Source of the DNA: a virus
DNA: 51,063 bases
IMG/VR virus record: IMGVR_UViG_3300028007_000003
Span: 1-51,063 of that record
Direction: 5' to 3' (one strand)
In this document: piece by piece, positions 1 through 6,170 of the stretch
Position numbering within the stretch: position 1 is the stretch's first letter
Layout: every line of letters starts with the position of its first letter
Position numbers and translations under genes: made by a program
Notes under the pieces: model-generated
Database searches by the model: none
Seen by the model: only the letters and a program-made list of their open reading frames with translations
What the model was told of the DNA's origin: nothing

Positions 1-18
1 TTTGAACGCTTACATATT

Positions 19-30
19 AACAAATAAAAC
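19..30 (+). promoter_or_regulatory. Recurrent A-rich leader motif AACAAATAAAAC, copy 1
   Basis: The 12-mer AACAAATAAAAC lies 8 nt before the ATG at 39. Exact copies lie 8 nt before the ATG at 3176 and 9 nt before the GTG at 5682. Bacteroidota genes usually lack Shine-Dalgarno sequences and rely on A-rich leaders, so a translation-enhancing or conserved untranslated-leader role is inferred. No experimental support is available from the sequence alone. Confidence 0.45.
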
Positions 31-289
31 TTATTGAAATGAATAAACAGGCAGGAGCGATAAACGAAGTAATTGAAAATCAGAATATTAAAAAACGTGG
101 CGGTGCAAGACCAAATGCAGGAGCAAAAATGAAACAACTAATTAAAGGAGCGGATTTAACAAGCGAGCAAATTAACATGTTGCCATTTTCGGGCAAATCT
201 AATAGAGAATGGATTGCCTGTCATTCATTTTATTTTATAGATGGTATTCCCGCTTCTAAGGATTCGGGGTTTTACTATCCCGTTTGCAA

Positions 290-358
290 TTCATTATCTT
301 TTTTACCTTATTAAAGGTAAATTTGTGCCGAATGGCTGTTCATTATCTTTTTTACCTT
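290..358. repeat. 20-nt direct repeat flanking the scar (290-309 and 339-358)
   Basis: The 20-mer beginning TTCATTATC and ending TTTACCTT occurs exactly at 290-309 and again at 339-358, 49 nt apart. The offset is not a multiple of three, so the duplication shifts frame between copies. The second copy forms the loop and part of the left arm of the inverted repeat at 322-388. Confidence 0.85.
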
Positions 359-388
359 TAAAGATAATGAACAGCCATTCGGCACAAA
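302..388. repeat. Nested hairpins: 8-bp stem (302-321) and perfect 29-bp inverted repeat (322-350/360-388)
   Basis: Positions 322-350 are the exact reverse complement of 360-388, with a 9-nt spacer (351-359). Just upstream, TTTACCTT (302-309) pairs with AAGGTAAA (314-321) around the loop ATTA. Such an abrupt perfect palindrome adjoining a direct repeat is typical of intrastrand template switching during replication. It could also act as a strong transcription terminator, but it lies inside a coding frame. Confidence 0.85.
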
Positions 389-597
389 AAAAACAAGATG
401 GAGATGTCAAAAGTATATGTATGAAATTAGTTTAAAGTTCAACCCTAAAAGAAAGTACCACACTAAAAAAATAAGTGAAAGCGATTTAAAGGTTTACAGG
501 TCAGAATAATCGGTAAATTTTAAGCAGATTTTAAGGTCATTACTACATAAGGTTACGTTTTTTATTCATAATATTACACTATCAAAATAACAACAAC

Positions 598-882
598 ATG
601 AACACTAATCAAATTGAATTTACACGAATAAATAATGACACATGCGGCAATCCTAGATATGTCTGTCATTTTACTAATTTATTAAAGGAAGATGAAAGTG
701 AAGGAATGATTAAAGAGGGATTGATGAGAAGAATTGATTATTATGGAATAGCAGTAAAACGAGCCAATAAGATTGGCGGCAGAAAGTTCCATAACAAGCA
801 ATACGGAGGCGGCATCGTATTTCAATCCTATAATATAGCCGATACCAGTAAAAGGATTTTGGATTTAATAAACGAAGGTTAA
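598..882 (+). CDS. Hypothetical protein, 94 aa
   Basis: Unrecognised soluble protein of 94 residues with no signal peptide or membrane segment. The start is the ATG at 598, preceded by the A-rich leader AACAACAAC, which fits the non-Shine-Dalgarno initiation seen across this region. Residues about 50-80 are rich in Gly, Lys and aromatic residues (GGRKFHNKQYGGG), and the C-terminus looks helical. It opens a run of small same-strand genes probably transcribed together with the 132-aa gene that follows after a 53-nt gap. Its length and position are typical of early phage accessory genes. No function can be assigned from motifs. Confidence 0.7.
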   Translation: MNTNQIEFTRINNDTCGNPRYVCHFTNLLKEDESEGMIKEGLMRRIDYYGIAVKRANKIGGRKFHNKQYGGGIVFQSYNIADTSKRILDLINEG

Positions 883-935
883 TAAAAATAAAACCTTGCT
901 ACGGGATTAAAAGCAAGCAAAACACCCGATAAGCT

Positions 936-1334
936 ATGATTAGCAAAAAACAAGTATTAGCAGACAATTCACAGTATAAAACACTTATTAACGCAGTTAT
1001 TAACCGTATTGGATTAGATAGCGTTGAGGATGTAGTTAATCATGGTATTAGCGGCGGCTATGGTGGTTTTATCTACTATTCAGATACACACGCCTTCGCT
1101 ATGAGATACCGTAAATTGATAGTTAAGTTATTAGAAGAAACAGCCGACCAATTAGGGGAAGATGTTGTAACTATGGTATCTCATTTCGGTGTATTCCGTA
1201 ATAGCCCTATGGATGCAGACGATAAAAAACAGTTATACAGATATTTAGGAGGCGGCAAATGTGAGCAGTCAACAATAACCAATGTAATGGCTTGGTTTGC
1301 AGCCGAAGAAGTTTGTAGATGGTTTGACAATTAA
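936..1334 (+). CDS. Conserved-looking hypothetical phage protein, 132 aa
   Basis: A soluble 132-residue protein with a Gly/aromatic motif near residues 39-51 (SGGYGGFIYYSDT) followed by helical, acidic sequence, and a helical C-terminus ending in CRWFDN. No catalytic motif, zinc site or membrane segment is evident. The general look matches small proteins often found in Bacteroidota phages and mobile elements, but I cannot name a family with certainty. The start at the ATG at 936 is the first in frame. It is followed by a 77-nt spacer before the next gene, so it is likely part of the same early transcript. Confidence 0.75.
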   Translation: MISKKQVLADNSQYKTLINAVINRIGLDSVEDVVNHGISGGYGGFIYYSDTHAFAMRYRKLIVKLLEETADQLGEDVVTMVSHFGVFRNSPMDADDKKQLYRYLGGGKCEQSTITNVMAWFAAEEVCRWFDN

Positions 1335-1411
1335 GCAGCCCCCATTCTTTACCGTTTCCCCCGTATCGGTATGAGAATTAACGGGATATTTTTTAACACA
1401 TTAACAAATTT

Positions 1412-1951
1412 ATGTTTATGAAACCTTTAATGATTTACGCAAATTGCGAAGTAACAAAATTACGTGAGTATTCACGCTCATACGGTGGTGCAGAAGCAAT
1501 AAAAGTGCCTTATATCAAGTCTTTTGAAAATGAGATACACCTTTGCAACCCTTACGGTAAGACGTATAGGGTAATGAGAAAGCGGACAAAAGTGTTGATT
1601 CATTGGGACGGAGAAGTAATTACTGAACGTACTTTTAAAGTGAGGTGCAAAAGAGCTGATGAAATTCTAAAAAAAGAGCGTGAGCAAGAGAAAGCAGAAA
1701 GAGCAAGACAAGCCGCTATTATGAGCGAGAAAGCAAAGGAATTTTTAACCCTGTGGCGAAATTTATTGATTCAGCACCCTGAAAAAGTGGCGAAATATAA
1801 GGCTAAAATAGAAAATAGCCCAAGCAATAGCAGCCGATCAGGTAACTGGCGTAATTGGTTACGAATGAAAGCCGCAAAGCACATTAATAATGGTCAATTT
1901 GATTTACCAGTGGGCGCACCTGAATTGAGAGATGTAATTTATTCAATCTAA
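1412..1951 (+). CDS. Hypothetical basic protein with a central coiled-coil, 179 aa
   Basis: A 179-residue, strongly basic protein. Residues about 85-115 (EILKKEREQEKAERARQAA) form a charged helix that could be a coiled coil. The N-terminal 80 residues look beta-rich. The C-terminal half contains SRSGNWRNWLRMKAAKH, a Trp/Arg segment that could bind nucleic acid. Two ATGs (1412 and 1418) are possible starts; the second (M3) gives MKPLMIYAN and is equally plausible. There is no recognisable enzymatic motif. It follows the 132-aa gene and precedes several very small genes, so a host-takeover or nucleic-acid-related early role is a guess only. Confidence 0.7.
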   Translation: MFMKPLMIYANCEVTKLREYSRSYGGAEAIKVPYIKSFENEIHLCNPYGKTYRVMRKRTKVLIHWDGEVITERTFKVRCKRADEILKKEREQEKAERARQAAIMSEKAKEFLTLWRNLLIQHPEKVAKYKAKIENSPSNSSRSGNWRNWLRMKAAKHINNGQFDLPVGAPELRDVIYSI

Positions 1952-2040
1952 ATACTATTAACCATGTCAACCTTTAACATGACCTTTAACGGGGATCAGG
2001 ACAGATATTAGCAGGAGTTAAAAACCTATTACATAAGGAA

Positions 2041-2109
2041 ATGACACCTGAACTATTAGAACATATTAAACAAATTCTTAACGATAATAACCCGTCTAAA
2101 AATGATTAA
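2041..2109 (+). CDS. Possible tiny ORF, 22 aa
   Basis: A 22-codon frame (MTPELLEHIKQILND...) that overlaps the next start by 8 nt (ATGATTAA arrangement at 2102-2109). It is amphipathic and helical. The translation-coupled overlap argues that it is real, but its length makes chance likely. Confidence 0.3.
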   Translation: MTPELLEHIKQILNDNNPSKND

Positions 2110-2218
2110 AACCATAGCAGCCATGCTAGCAATTATAGGTTATTTGTATGCAGAGTATTTGATAAATAAACAACAAATTAGTAAAGATGAAAGAGTTAAG
2201 CCAACACCTAAAAGATAA
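2102..2218 (+). CDS. Small membrane protein, 38 aa
   Basis: A 38-residue frame starting at the ATG at 2102. Residues 4-20 (TIAAMLAIIGYLYAEYL) form a single hydrophobic helix, followed by a polar basic tail. It overlaps both the preceding mini-ORF and the following 125-aa gene, which starts at 2187. Such one-helix proteins are common in phage early regions; no specific role is inferred. Confidence 0.4.
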   Translation: MIKTIAAMLAIIGYLYAEYLINKQQISKDERVKPTPKR

Positions 2219-2564
2219 CATTCAGGTTGAATCTTCAAAAGAGCAGCAAAAAGAAGTGCAGCATGTCTTATTTGGTAAAATAAAGCCAAAAAAAGGGCAT
2301 ACCTTATATGAAATAAATACGCATACAAAAGAAATAACAGAGGCTAAATTTAAGACTCAAAATGTTTCTTTTACCAAAGCTGCAAAGGGTGATTTTAGCG
2401 AACTCAAAGACCTTGTAATCAACGAAAATTGTGTTTATATACCTGCTTTAAATACGCAAAACGCGTTGAAAAAGTTTGAAAAAAGCGCAACACAATCTGA
2501 TTATTACCAAAAACCACCCGTATTTGATATAAATGATATTACTTTTTGTCAACATAATATATGA
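2187..2564 (+). CDS. Hypothetical protein, 125 aa
   Basis: A soluble, Lys/Gln-rich protein of 125 residues with no signal peptide and no motif I recognise. The first 30 residues are helical ([20 protein letters not shown]). The segment [24 protein letters not shown] is beta-like, and the C-terminal region contains a [15 protein letters not shown] stretch. Its stop overlaps the start of the HNH endonuclease gene by ATGA at 2561-2564, indicating translational coupling. It may be the gene invaded by, or serving as landing site for, that endonuclease. Function unknown. Confidence 0.65.
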   Translation: MKELSQHLKDNIQVESSKEQQKEVQHVLFGKIKPKKGHTLYEINTHTKEITEAKFKTQNVSFTKAAKGDFSELKDLVINENCVYIPALNTQNALKKFEKSATQSDYYQKPPVFDINDITFCQHNI

Positions 2565-3118
2565 ACCCTCAACTAAAAATAATTAGAGATATTATAGACA
2601 ATAACCCGGATTATACCATTGAAAAAATATCTTTGGTTATTTCAGATATGATGGCGGCAGCTAATTATAAAGACGTTGTAGGATACGAGGGGATTTACAT
2701 GGTTTCTGATACGGGAGTAGTAAAATCATTAGCGAGAGGAAGCGATAAGAATTACAATAAAAAAATAACAAAAACAGACTCTATCTTATCTTGCATTGTA
2801 TCTCGTTCGGGTTATTCAACGGTTAATTTGAGAAACGAAGAAGGTTCTAAAAAATTTCAAGTTCATAGACTTGTTGCAGCCGCTTTTATTCCTAACCCCG
2901 AAAATAAGCCGCAAGTCAACCATAAAGACGGAAATAAGCTGAATAACCATATTTCAAATTTAGAAGGTAGACAATACAAATGCTTTCAAATTTTTGACTC
3001 AAAAAAAGAGGCGTTTGAACGGGCGAGTGCAGTAGCCAATAATACGTCTGTGTATAAAACAGACGATGGCAAGTTCGCTCTATTCATTAAATGTGAAGAT
3101 GTATCTAATAAATATTAA
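2561..3118 (+). CDS. NUMOD4/HNH homing endonuclease, 185 aa
   Basis: A probable free-standing homing endonuclease. Residues about 37-60 ([20 protein letters not shown]) match the NUMOD4 DNA-binding motif. Residues about 104-136 hold an HNH_3-type core: HRLVAAAFI, then [17 protein letters not shown], giving the His and Asn ligands expected for the beta-beta-alpha metal fold. The usual EWCT segment after this core is replaced by EGRQYKC. The C-terminal region ([14 protein letters not shown]) looks like an additional DNA-recognition module. These enzymes cut intron-less or allelic sites in related phages and spread their own gene. It overlaps the preceding gene by ATGA. A second NUMOD4/HNH gene lies at 47398-47970. 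Confidence 0.85.
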   Translation: MNPQLKIIRDIIDNNPDYTIEKISLVISDMMAAANYKDVVGYEGIYMVSDTGVVKSLARGSDKNYNKKITKTDSILSCIVSRSGYSTVNLRNEEGSKKFQVHRLVAAAFIPNPENKPQVNHKDGNKLNNHISNLEGRQYKCFQIFDSKKEAFERASAVANNTSVYKTDDGKFALFIKCEDVSNKY

Positions 3119-3126
3119 ATACTTAC

Positions 3127-3144
3127 GCCGAAACGGCAATTTTT
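3127..3144 (+). terminator. Weak terminator-like hairpin
   Basis: GCCG (3127-3130) pairs with CGGC (3134-3137) around AAA and is followed by AATTTTTG. It sits just after the HNH gene stop. The stem is only 4 bp, so termination would be inefficient. Confidence 0.3.
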
Positions 3145-3155
3145 GCTTTATCAAT

Positions 3156-3167
3156 AACAAATAAAAC
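3156..3167 (+). promoter_or_regulatory. Recurrent leader motif AACAAATAAAAC, copy 2
   Basis: An exact copy of the 12-mer seen at 19-30 and 5661-5672, here 8 nt before the ATG at 3176. Its fixed position relative to the start codon suggests a shared untranslated-leader function. Confidence 0.45.
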
Positions 3168-3175
3168 CTACCACA

Positions 3176-3382
3176 ATGACACAGACTATTCAAAACAAAA
3201 GAGAACTGAAACAGGTTCAAAAAAACTCAGTAAAATCAATAAACGGTATTAATTGCGTTGACTTTGATTTCAGTAAAAAAACTGTCACAGTATATACTGG
3301 AAATGTAGTATATCTTCAGTACAATATTAGATGCCGTGAAACTGTTTTTTTAAATTATCCGATAACTGTCACGCAAGTATGA
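3176..3382 (+). CDS. Hypothetical protein whose 3' end runs into an IS3 remnant, 68 aa
   Basis: A small protein starting MTQTIQNKREL, with a basic N-terminus and a beta-rich C-terminus. The final codons (about 3366-3382, encoding VTQV) are read out of frame from sequence that belongs to an IS3-family orfA remnant. The native C-terminus has therefore probably been replaced by inserted DNA. The start is supported by the repeated AACAAATAAAAC leader 8 nt upstream. No function is recognised. The gene should be regarded as possibly truncated. Confidence 0.5.
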   Translation: MTQTIQNKRELKQVQKNSVKSINGINCVDFDFSKKTVTVYTGNVVYLQYNIRCRETVFLNYPITVTQV

Positions 3383-3541
3383 ACTACATCCGACCCAGAT
3401 CAACACCTGGAAACGCGAAGCGGTAGCCAATATGGCCGCCGTATTCAATGGGGATAAGGCAGAAGGAGCTTCGGGCATTGAAGAACAAACCGAAAAGCTG
3501 TATGCCCAGATAGGCCAGGGAAATTACCAATTGGAAAAATA
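3366..3541 (+). pseudogene. IS3-family transposase OrfA fragment
   Basis: The frame through 3384 reads LSRKYELHPTQINTWKREA and later EEQTEKLYAQIGQ, which are hallmarks of the helix-turn-helix N-terminal protein (OrfA) of IS3-family insertion sequences. The open frame has no ATG and begins abruptly after an upstream stop at 3363. It ends at TAG at 3539-3541. The region is visibly more GC-rich than its neighbours, as expected for a foreign insertion. No OrfB (DDE integrase) follows. The fragment is joined directly to a truncated P63C gene read in another frame from about 3515, so this is a recombination scar and not an active insertion sequence. Confidence 0.8.
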
Positions 3542-3940
3542 GTTCTCCCCTGTTCTGTATTGGAAAACGGCACAAGGATAATAACATATAGTGCAATTTT
3601 TAAAGCTTTTGGCAGAACTAAAAGAGGTAGAAATATTGAGGAAGTACGTGTGCCCAATATGCCAGCTTTTATAGATGCGAATAATATACAGACCTTTGTG
3701 GGAGAGGATTTGAAGGCTGTGCTCAAACTTATTGAATATACCGATAAAAACGGTAATCCTTCTACGGGTTATGATGCTTCAATTTTGCCATTAATGTGTA
3801 AAATGTATCTTGAAGCAAGACAAGCAAAAGTTTTAAAAACTCAGCAATTACCGTTAGCAGTAGCAAGTGAAATGTTATTATTCTCTTTATCTAAGGTTGG
3901 CATAATTGCCCTTATTGATGAAGCTACTATAATATTTTAA
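3515..3940 (+). pseudogene. P63C-domain protein fragment, lacking its start and C-terminal part
   Basis: In the frame through 3560 the sequence reads PGKLPIGKIVLPCSVLENGT, then RVPNMPAFIDANNIQTFV, GYDASILPLMCKMYLEA and KVGIIALIDEAT. This order of motifs is that of phage and plasmid P63C-domain proteins, which are normally around 300 residues. The last conserved block (GIIALIDEAT) is followed by IIF and a stop, so the usual C-terminal half is missing. Upstream the frame is open only to 3482 and has no ATG; a TTG at 3560 is the earliest plausible initiator. The 5' part has been replaced by the IS3 OrfA scrap. P63C proteins have no firmly established function. This copy is probably inactive, although a 126-residue N-terminal fragment could still be made from TTG. 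Confidence 0.75.
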
Positions 3941-3960
3941 GGTTATTTTAATTTTAAAGG

Positions 3961-3991
3961 CTTGTTTATAAACTAAAACACCCATACTTTC
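3961..3991 (+). promoter_or_regulatory. Candidate Bacteroidota promoter (CTTG-N20-TACTTTC), copy 1
   Basis: CTTG (3961-3964) and TACTTTC (3985-3991) are separated by 20 nt, close to the Bacteroidota consensus TTTG-N19/20-TAnnTTTG. The block GGCTTGTTTATAAACTAAAA plus the downstream ATACTTTCACATTA and AAAAACAAAAACCATG are repeated nearly identically at 5250-5307, each time ending at a start codon. Duplication of the whole block in front of two genes supports a promoter and leader function. Confidence 0.55.
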
Positions 3992-4012
3992 ACATTACCA
4001 AAAACAAAAACC

Positions 4013-4309
4013 ATGAAAACAATTGAAGCAAAACGTGTAAAAGAAACAGAAGGCGCATATAAAGGCTTTTATCGTACTGAATTTTATTTGAACGGGAAAC
4101 TAAAGGCCATTGTTCCGGCGGCTCACAAACAGCCCCGTAGAGGGAAAAAAGTGCAAACTTTAAATTGTTGGAAGTACCTATTAAAATGGGTTGACTAAAA
4201 CACATATTACTTAAATCGTAAATACTTTATAACATACGAATCAGCCAGAACATGGGCATTGAATACATTTGAAAAGTTCGACCCTGATATGATTAAACCT
4301 AATTTTTAA
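4013..4309 (+). pseudogene. Small gene interrupted by an in-frame TAA (61 aa made; frame continues to 99 codons)
   Basis: The frame from the ATG at 4013 (MKTIEAKRVKETEG) encodes 61 residues to TAA at 4196-4198. The same frame then stays open through RKYFITYESARTWALNTFEKF to TAA at 4307-4309. The codon content after the first stop looks coding and the two parts join without a frameshift, so the simplest reading is a nonsense mutation in a 98-residue protein. Read-through is possible but not supported by any nearby signal. It lies directly behind a repeated promoter-like block. The 61-residue product is basic and soluble and of unknown function. Confidence 0.6.
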
Positions 4310-4320
4310 AAATACAGACC

Positions 4321-4434
4321 ATGAAACACCTATTTAACAACTATTGGAACAGATTTAATGAAAGAGAACAAACAGCATTAGGACTACTTTGTTTTAGTCT
4401 TATTGTATGGGGAGTAATTGAAGTTATTTTTTAA
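4321..4434 (+). CDS. Small single-helix membrane protein, 37 aa
   Basis: A 37-residue frame: a polar, aromatic N-terminus (MKHLFNNYWNRFNERE) followed by one hydrophobic helix (LGLLCFSLIVWGVIEVIF) at the extreme C-terminus. The ATG follows the preceding gene's final stop by 11 nt, in an A-rich context. It resembles the 37-residue protein at 8079-8192 in size and in having a WxRFNE segment beside a membrane helix, with topology reversed. Role unknown. Confidence 0.5.
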   Translation: MKHLFNNYWNRFNEREQTALGLLCFSLIVWGVIEVIF

Positions 4435-4530
4435 AATTAAAGCAAAATTAACAAAAGCTATGGCGGCATTTGGCAACAACCTGTCAGCCGACACCATCAA
4501 AAATTAGAAGCAGAATAAAAAAAATCAGCC

Positions 4531-4755
4531 ATGCAAAACACAATCCTAACCATCTCAAAGAAAGCAGATAAGCACAAAGTAAAGATTAAGAAAGGGCAAG
4601 ATTTAGGGGGCTTCTCTACTTTTATAGAAGTTTATTTGAACGATGAAAAACACCCCTATATTACCACCTGCATGGCTGATAATACACCATTAGAAAAGCA
4701 AATTGAATGGGCAAAAGAGCAGATTAGTAAACACCCTTTTCATTCTATTTTATAA
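4531..4755 (+). CDS. Hypothetical protein, 74 aa
   Basis: A soluble 74-residue protein with Lys-rich N-terminal strands (ISKKADKHKVKIKKGQ), a beta region (FIEVYLNDEKHPYITTC) and a C-terminal helix (PLEKQIEWAKEQISKH). The same general plan (beta sheet, then a Gln/Lys helix) is seen in the 70-residue protein at 6171-6383, so the two may be distant paralogs. The start ATG lies in an AAAATCAGCC context without a Shine-Dalgarno sequence. Function unknown. Confidence 0.65.
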   Translation: MQNTILTISKKADKHKVKIKKGQDLGGFSTFIEVYLNDEKHPYITTCMADNTPLEKQIEWAKEQISKHPFHSIL

Positions 4756-4776
4756 ACATATTAAAGTTTGTGAATT

Positions 4777-4941
4777 ATGACCCATTGTCTAATAAACTAC
4801 CAACTAACAGCCCTTAAAAAAGCCTTACAAGAAGGAAGATATAAAAACAGGTATGCACTGGAAGGGAAAATTAAAAGACTGGAAACAAAAGCAAAACATG
4901 AAGTTCAAAAGGCTGCTTTATGGGAGTATTTAGCCAGATAA
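4777..4941 (+). CDS. Small helical protein, 54 aa
   Basis: A 54-residue frame, MTHCLINYQLTALKKALQEG onward, almost entirely helical and Lys-rich, with no membrane segment. Spacing to the previous gene is 21 nt. The regular charge pattern and continuity with neighbouring genes support it being real. No function is recognised. Confidence 0.5.
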   Translation: MTHCLINYQLTALKKALQEGRYKNRYALEGKIKRLETKAKHEVQKAALWEYLAR

Positions 4942-5068
4942 AAACATATTAAACTTTATAAATTTTAAGTGTATTTTAATTGGATATGTTTATTTCTTTT
5001 TTGAATATTTAATTATGGAAAATTTTGTAAAAGTACCTTTAAATAACTAATAAAAACCCATAGAACCC

Positions 5069-5203
5069 ATGACAAATAAACAAACAGAACCACGCCAATG
5101 GTGGGAGAGTAGAAATATGATAGCTGTACTTTTAATATTGGCTATATTCTATTGTGTTTACTTTTCTAAATGTCATGGGGATGTGGCTATTTTAACACAA
5201 TAA
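5069..5203 (+). CDS. Small single-pass membrane protein, 44 aa
   Basis: A 44-residue frame: a polar N-terminus (MTNKQTEPRQWWESR), one hydrophobic helix (MIAVLLILAIFYCVYF) and a short tail. Its first 29 nt (5070-5098) are exactly repeated at 5683-5711 at the start of another short frame. Preceded by an A-rich leader. Role unknown. Confidence 0.5.
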   Translation: MTNKQTEPRQWWESRNMIAVLLILAIFYCVYFSKCHGDVAILTQ

Positions 5204-5251
5204 AATCAAATAGTAAAGGTTAAGCATTACGATAAATCATAATGTCATAGG

Positions 5252-5282
5252 CTTGTTTATAAACTAAAATAAATATACTTTC
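5252..5282 (+). promoter_or_regulatory. Candidate Bacteroidota promoter, copy 2
   Basis: CTTG (5252-5255), a 20-nt spacer and TACTTTC (5276-5282), in a near-identical copy of the block at 3959-4015. It ends at an ATG (5305) that opens only a 13-codon frame (MQTITGYEYIKK), so the gene once behind this copy seems to have been lost or replaced. The promoter would still serve the 99-aa gene at 5370. Confidence 0.5.
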
Positions 5283-5369
5283 ACATTATCAAAAACAAAA
5301 AACCATGCAAACAATTACAGGCTATGAATACATAAAAAAAGAAAATTAAAAACATTTAAATAAAACTAT

Positions 5370-5669
5370 ATGTTAAACAATATTAATTGCGCTGATCTAT
5401 TAAATTCAGAACAGGCTGCATATAAGCAATGGGATAATGTTGGATTTACTGGAAAAGAACACTCACAACATACTTATATCTCAGGGGTAAATTTCGGTGC
5501 TAACTGGCAAAAAGAAAAAGATAGAGTATTGATTGAGGAGTTATTGAAAGCTTTAAAAACATCGGTTCCCTTTATTACTGATAAAGGAGATTTGAATGAA
5601 TTTCTACATGCACATCGTATAGTAATTTCAACAATAATCAAAGCACAAGAATACCTAAATAACAAATAA
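5370..5669 (+). CDS. Hypothetical protein, 99 aa
   Basis: A soluble 99-residue protein, helical throughout. It includes YISGVNFGANWQKEKDRVLIEE, a Gly/Trp turn followed by a long amphipathic helix, and a C-terminal ISTIIKAQEYLNNK helix. The NFGANWQKE-type segment resembles short phage proteins found near nucleotide-metabolism genes, but no enzymatic motif is present and I do not name a family. It lies 88 nt behind promoter-like copy 2. Function unknown. Confidence 0.7.
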   Translation: MLNNINCADLLNSEQAAYKQWDNVGFTGKEHSQHTYISGVNFGANWQKEKDRVLIEELLKALKTSVPFITDKGDLNEFLHAHRIVISTIIKAQEYLNNK

Positions 5670-5672
5670 AAC
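5661..5672 (+). promoter_or_regulatory. Recurrent leader motif AACAAATAAAAC, copy 3
   Basis: Third exact copy of the 12-mer, 9 nt before the GTG at 5682. It overlaps the last codons of the 99-aa gene. Confidence 0.4.
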
Positions 5673-5681
5673 CTAAAACCC

Positions 5682-5783
5682 GTGACAAATAAACAAACAG
5701 AACCACGCCAAATGTTACCTGGCAAAAAAAATATGGTAAGAAAAGTATCTTCAACCCATTCACGTTGTTGGAGAATATCATAA
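5682..5783 (+). CDS. Possible truncated ORF sharing its first residues with the 5069 gene, 33 aa
   Basis: A GTG-initiated 33-codon frame beginning VTNKQTEPRQ, identical in DNA to the start of the gene at 5069 over 29 nt, then diverging into a basic sequence without a membrane helix. It is probably a remnant created by recombination at the repeat. Translation is possible given the leader motif. Confidence 0.25.
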   Translation: MTNKQTEPRQMLPGKKNMVRKVSSTHSRCWRIS

Positions 5784-5797
5784 TTAAAACCAATAAA

Positions 5798-6046
5798 ATG
5801 AAACTACTAACCAACGCAACCGACTTCATAAACACCTTAAAAAAAACTTCTAAGGTAATGTATCAGTCAAGTAATTTAAAGGCAATAGTGGATAGAATAA
5901 ACGCCAATAATAGCAAAAGAGAACTAAGAATAAGGTATGAGTATTTTAACGGGGAGGATTGGGTTAAGTTCAGTACGTTTTGTAGTCCATCCCTTAATGA
6001 TATTATTTCAGATTTTTCTAATGAACAAAAACTATATGACCGATGA
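5798..6046 (+). CDS. Hypothetical protein, 82 aa
   Basis: An 82-residue soluble protein starting MKLLTNATDFINTLKK. An upstream in-frame TTG (5765) exists, but the ATG at 5798 in an AATAAA context is preferred. It has helical N- and C-terminal parts around a beta-like centre (LRIRYEYFNGEDWVKFSTF). Its stop overlaps the next start (ATGA at 6043-6046), showing translational coupling with the 35-aa membrane protein. Function unknown. Confidence 0.65.
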   Translation: MKLLTNATDFINTLKKTSKVMYQSSNLKAIVDRINANNSKRELRIRYEYFNGEDWVKFSTFCSPSLNDIISDFSNEQKLYDR

Positions 6047-6150
6047 AAAAAGAACTAACTAAAAAACAAAAAGTGTTACAGTCATTACTTGCATTAGGTA
6101 TAATCGCCTTTTGCTTATTTGCTGATGTTATATGGGATGCTATCTTTTAA
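6043..6150 (+). CDS. Small single-pass membrane protein, 35 aa
   Basis: A 35-residue frame coupled by ATGA overlap to the upstream gene. It has a basic N-terminus (MKKELTKKQKVLQ) followed by one hydrophobic helix (SLLALGIIAFCLFADVIW). The positive N-terminus predicts an N-in orientation. Role unknown. Confidence 0.55.
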   Translation: MKKELTKKQKVLQSLLALGIIAFCLFADVIWDAIF

Positions 6151-6170
6151 ACAAAAAAAACTTAAACAAA

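Larger units (their letters stand above)
39..509 (+). pseudogene. Broken small gene with an RGGARPNAGAK motif, interrupted by a palindromic scar
   Basis: The reading frame starts at the ATG at 39 and runs 91 codons to TAA at 312, with a second in-frame TAA at 318. It then continues in the same frame without a stop from 321 to TAA at 507-509. The N-terminal part carries the basic Gly/Arg/Pro/Ala motif RGGARPNAGAK (about residues 20-30), which is common at the start of phage small-terminase-like and transposase-like DNA-binding proteins. The downstream part is lysine-rich (KFNPKRKYHTKK). The stops lie directly before a perfect 29-bp inverted repeat (322-388) and beside a 20-nt direct repeat, so the interruption looks like a template-switch insertion inside a once-continuous gene. 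Alternatively the 91-residue protein is made as it stands. The function is unknown; DNA binding is inferred from the motif only. Confidence 0.5.
5070..5711. repeat. 29-nt exact direct repeat (5070-5098 and 5683-5711)
   Basis: The 29 nt starting TGACAAATAAACAAACAG occur identically at both places, each covering the first nine codons of a short gene (MTNKQTEPRQ from ATG at 5069; the same peptide from GTG at 5682). After this block the two sequences diverge completely. This is either a gene-start duplication or a conserved leader moved by recombination. Confidence 0.85.

Noticed and set aside
3384-3726. Minus-strand frames across the IS3/P63C scar
   Set aside because: Both + strand frames have clear family motifs, so the minus-strand frames are shadows.
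4013-4309. Stop-codon reassignment as in some crAss-like phages
   Set aside because: Those cases use TAG or TGA. Here the stop is TAA, and long genes in the window read through cleanly with standard code and end at all three stops.
4460-4507. 15-codon frame MAAFGNNLSADTIKN
   Set aside because: Too short to support; it may be a relic of inserted DNA, but nothing confirms translation.
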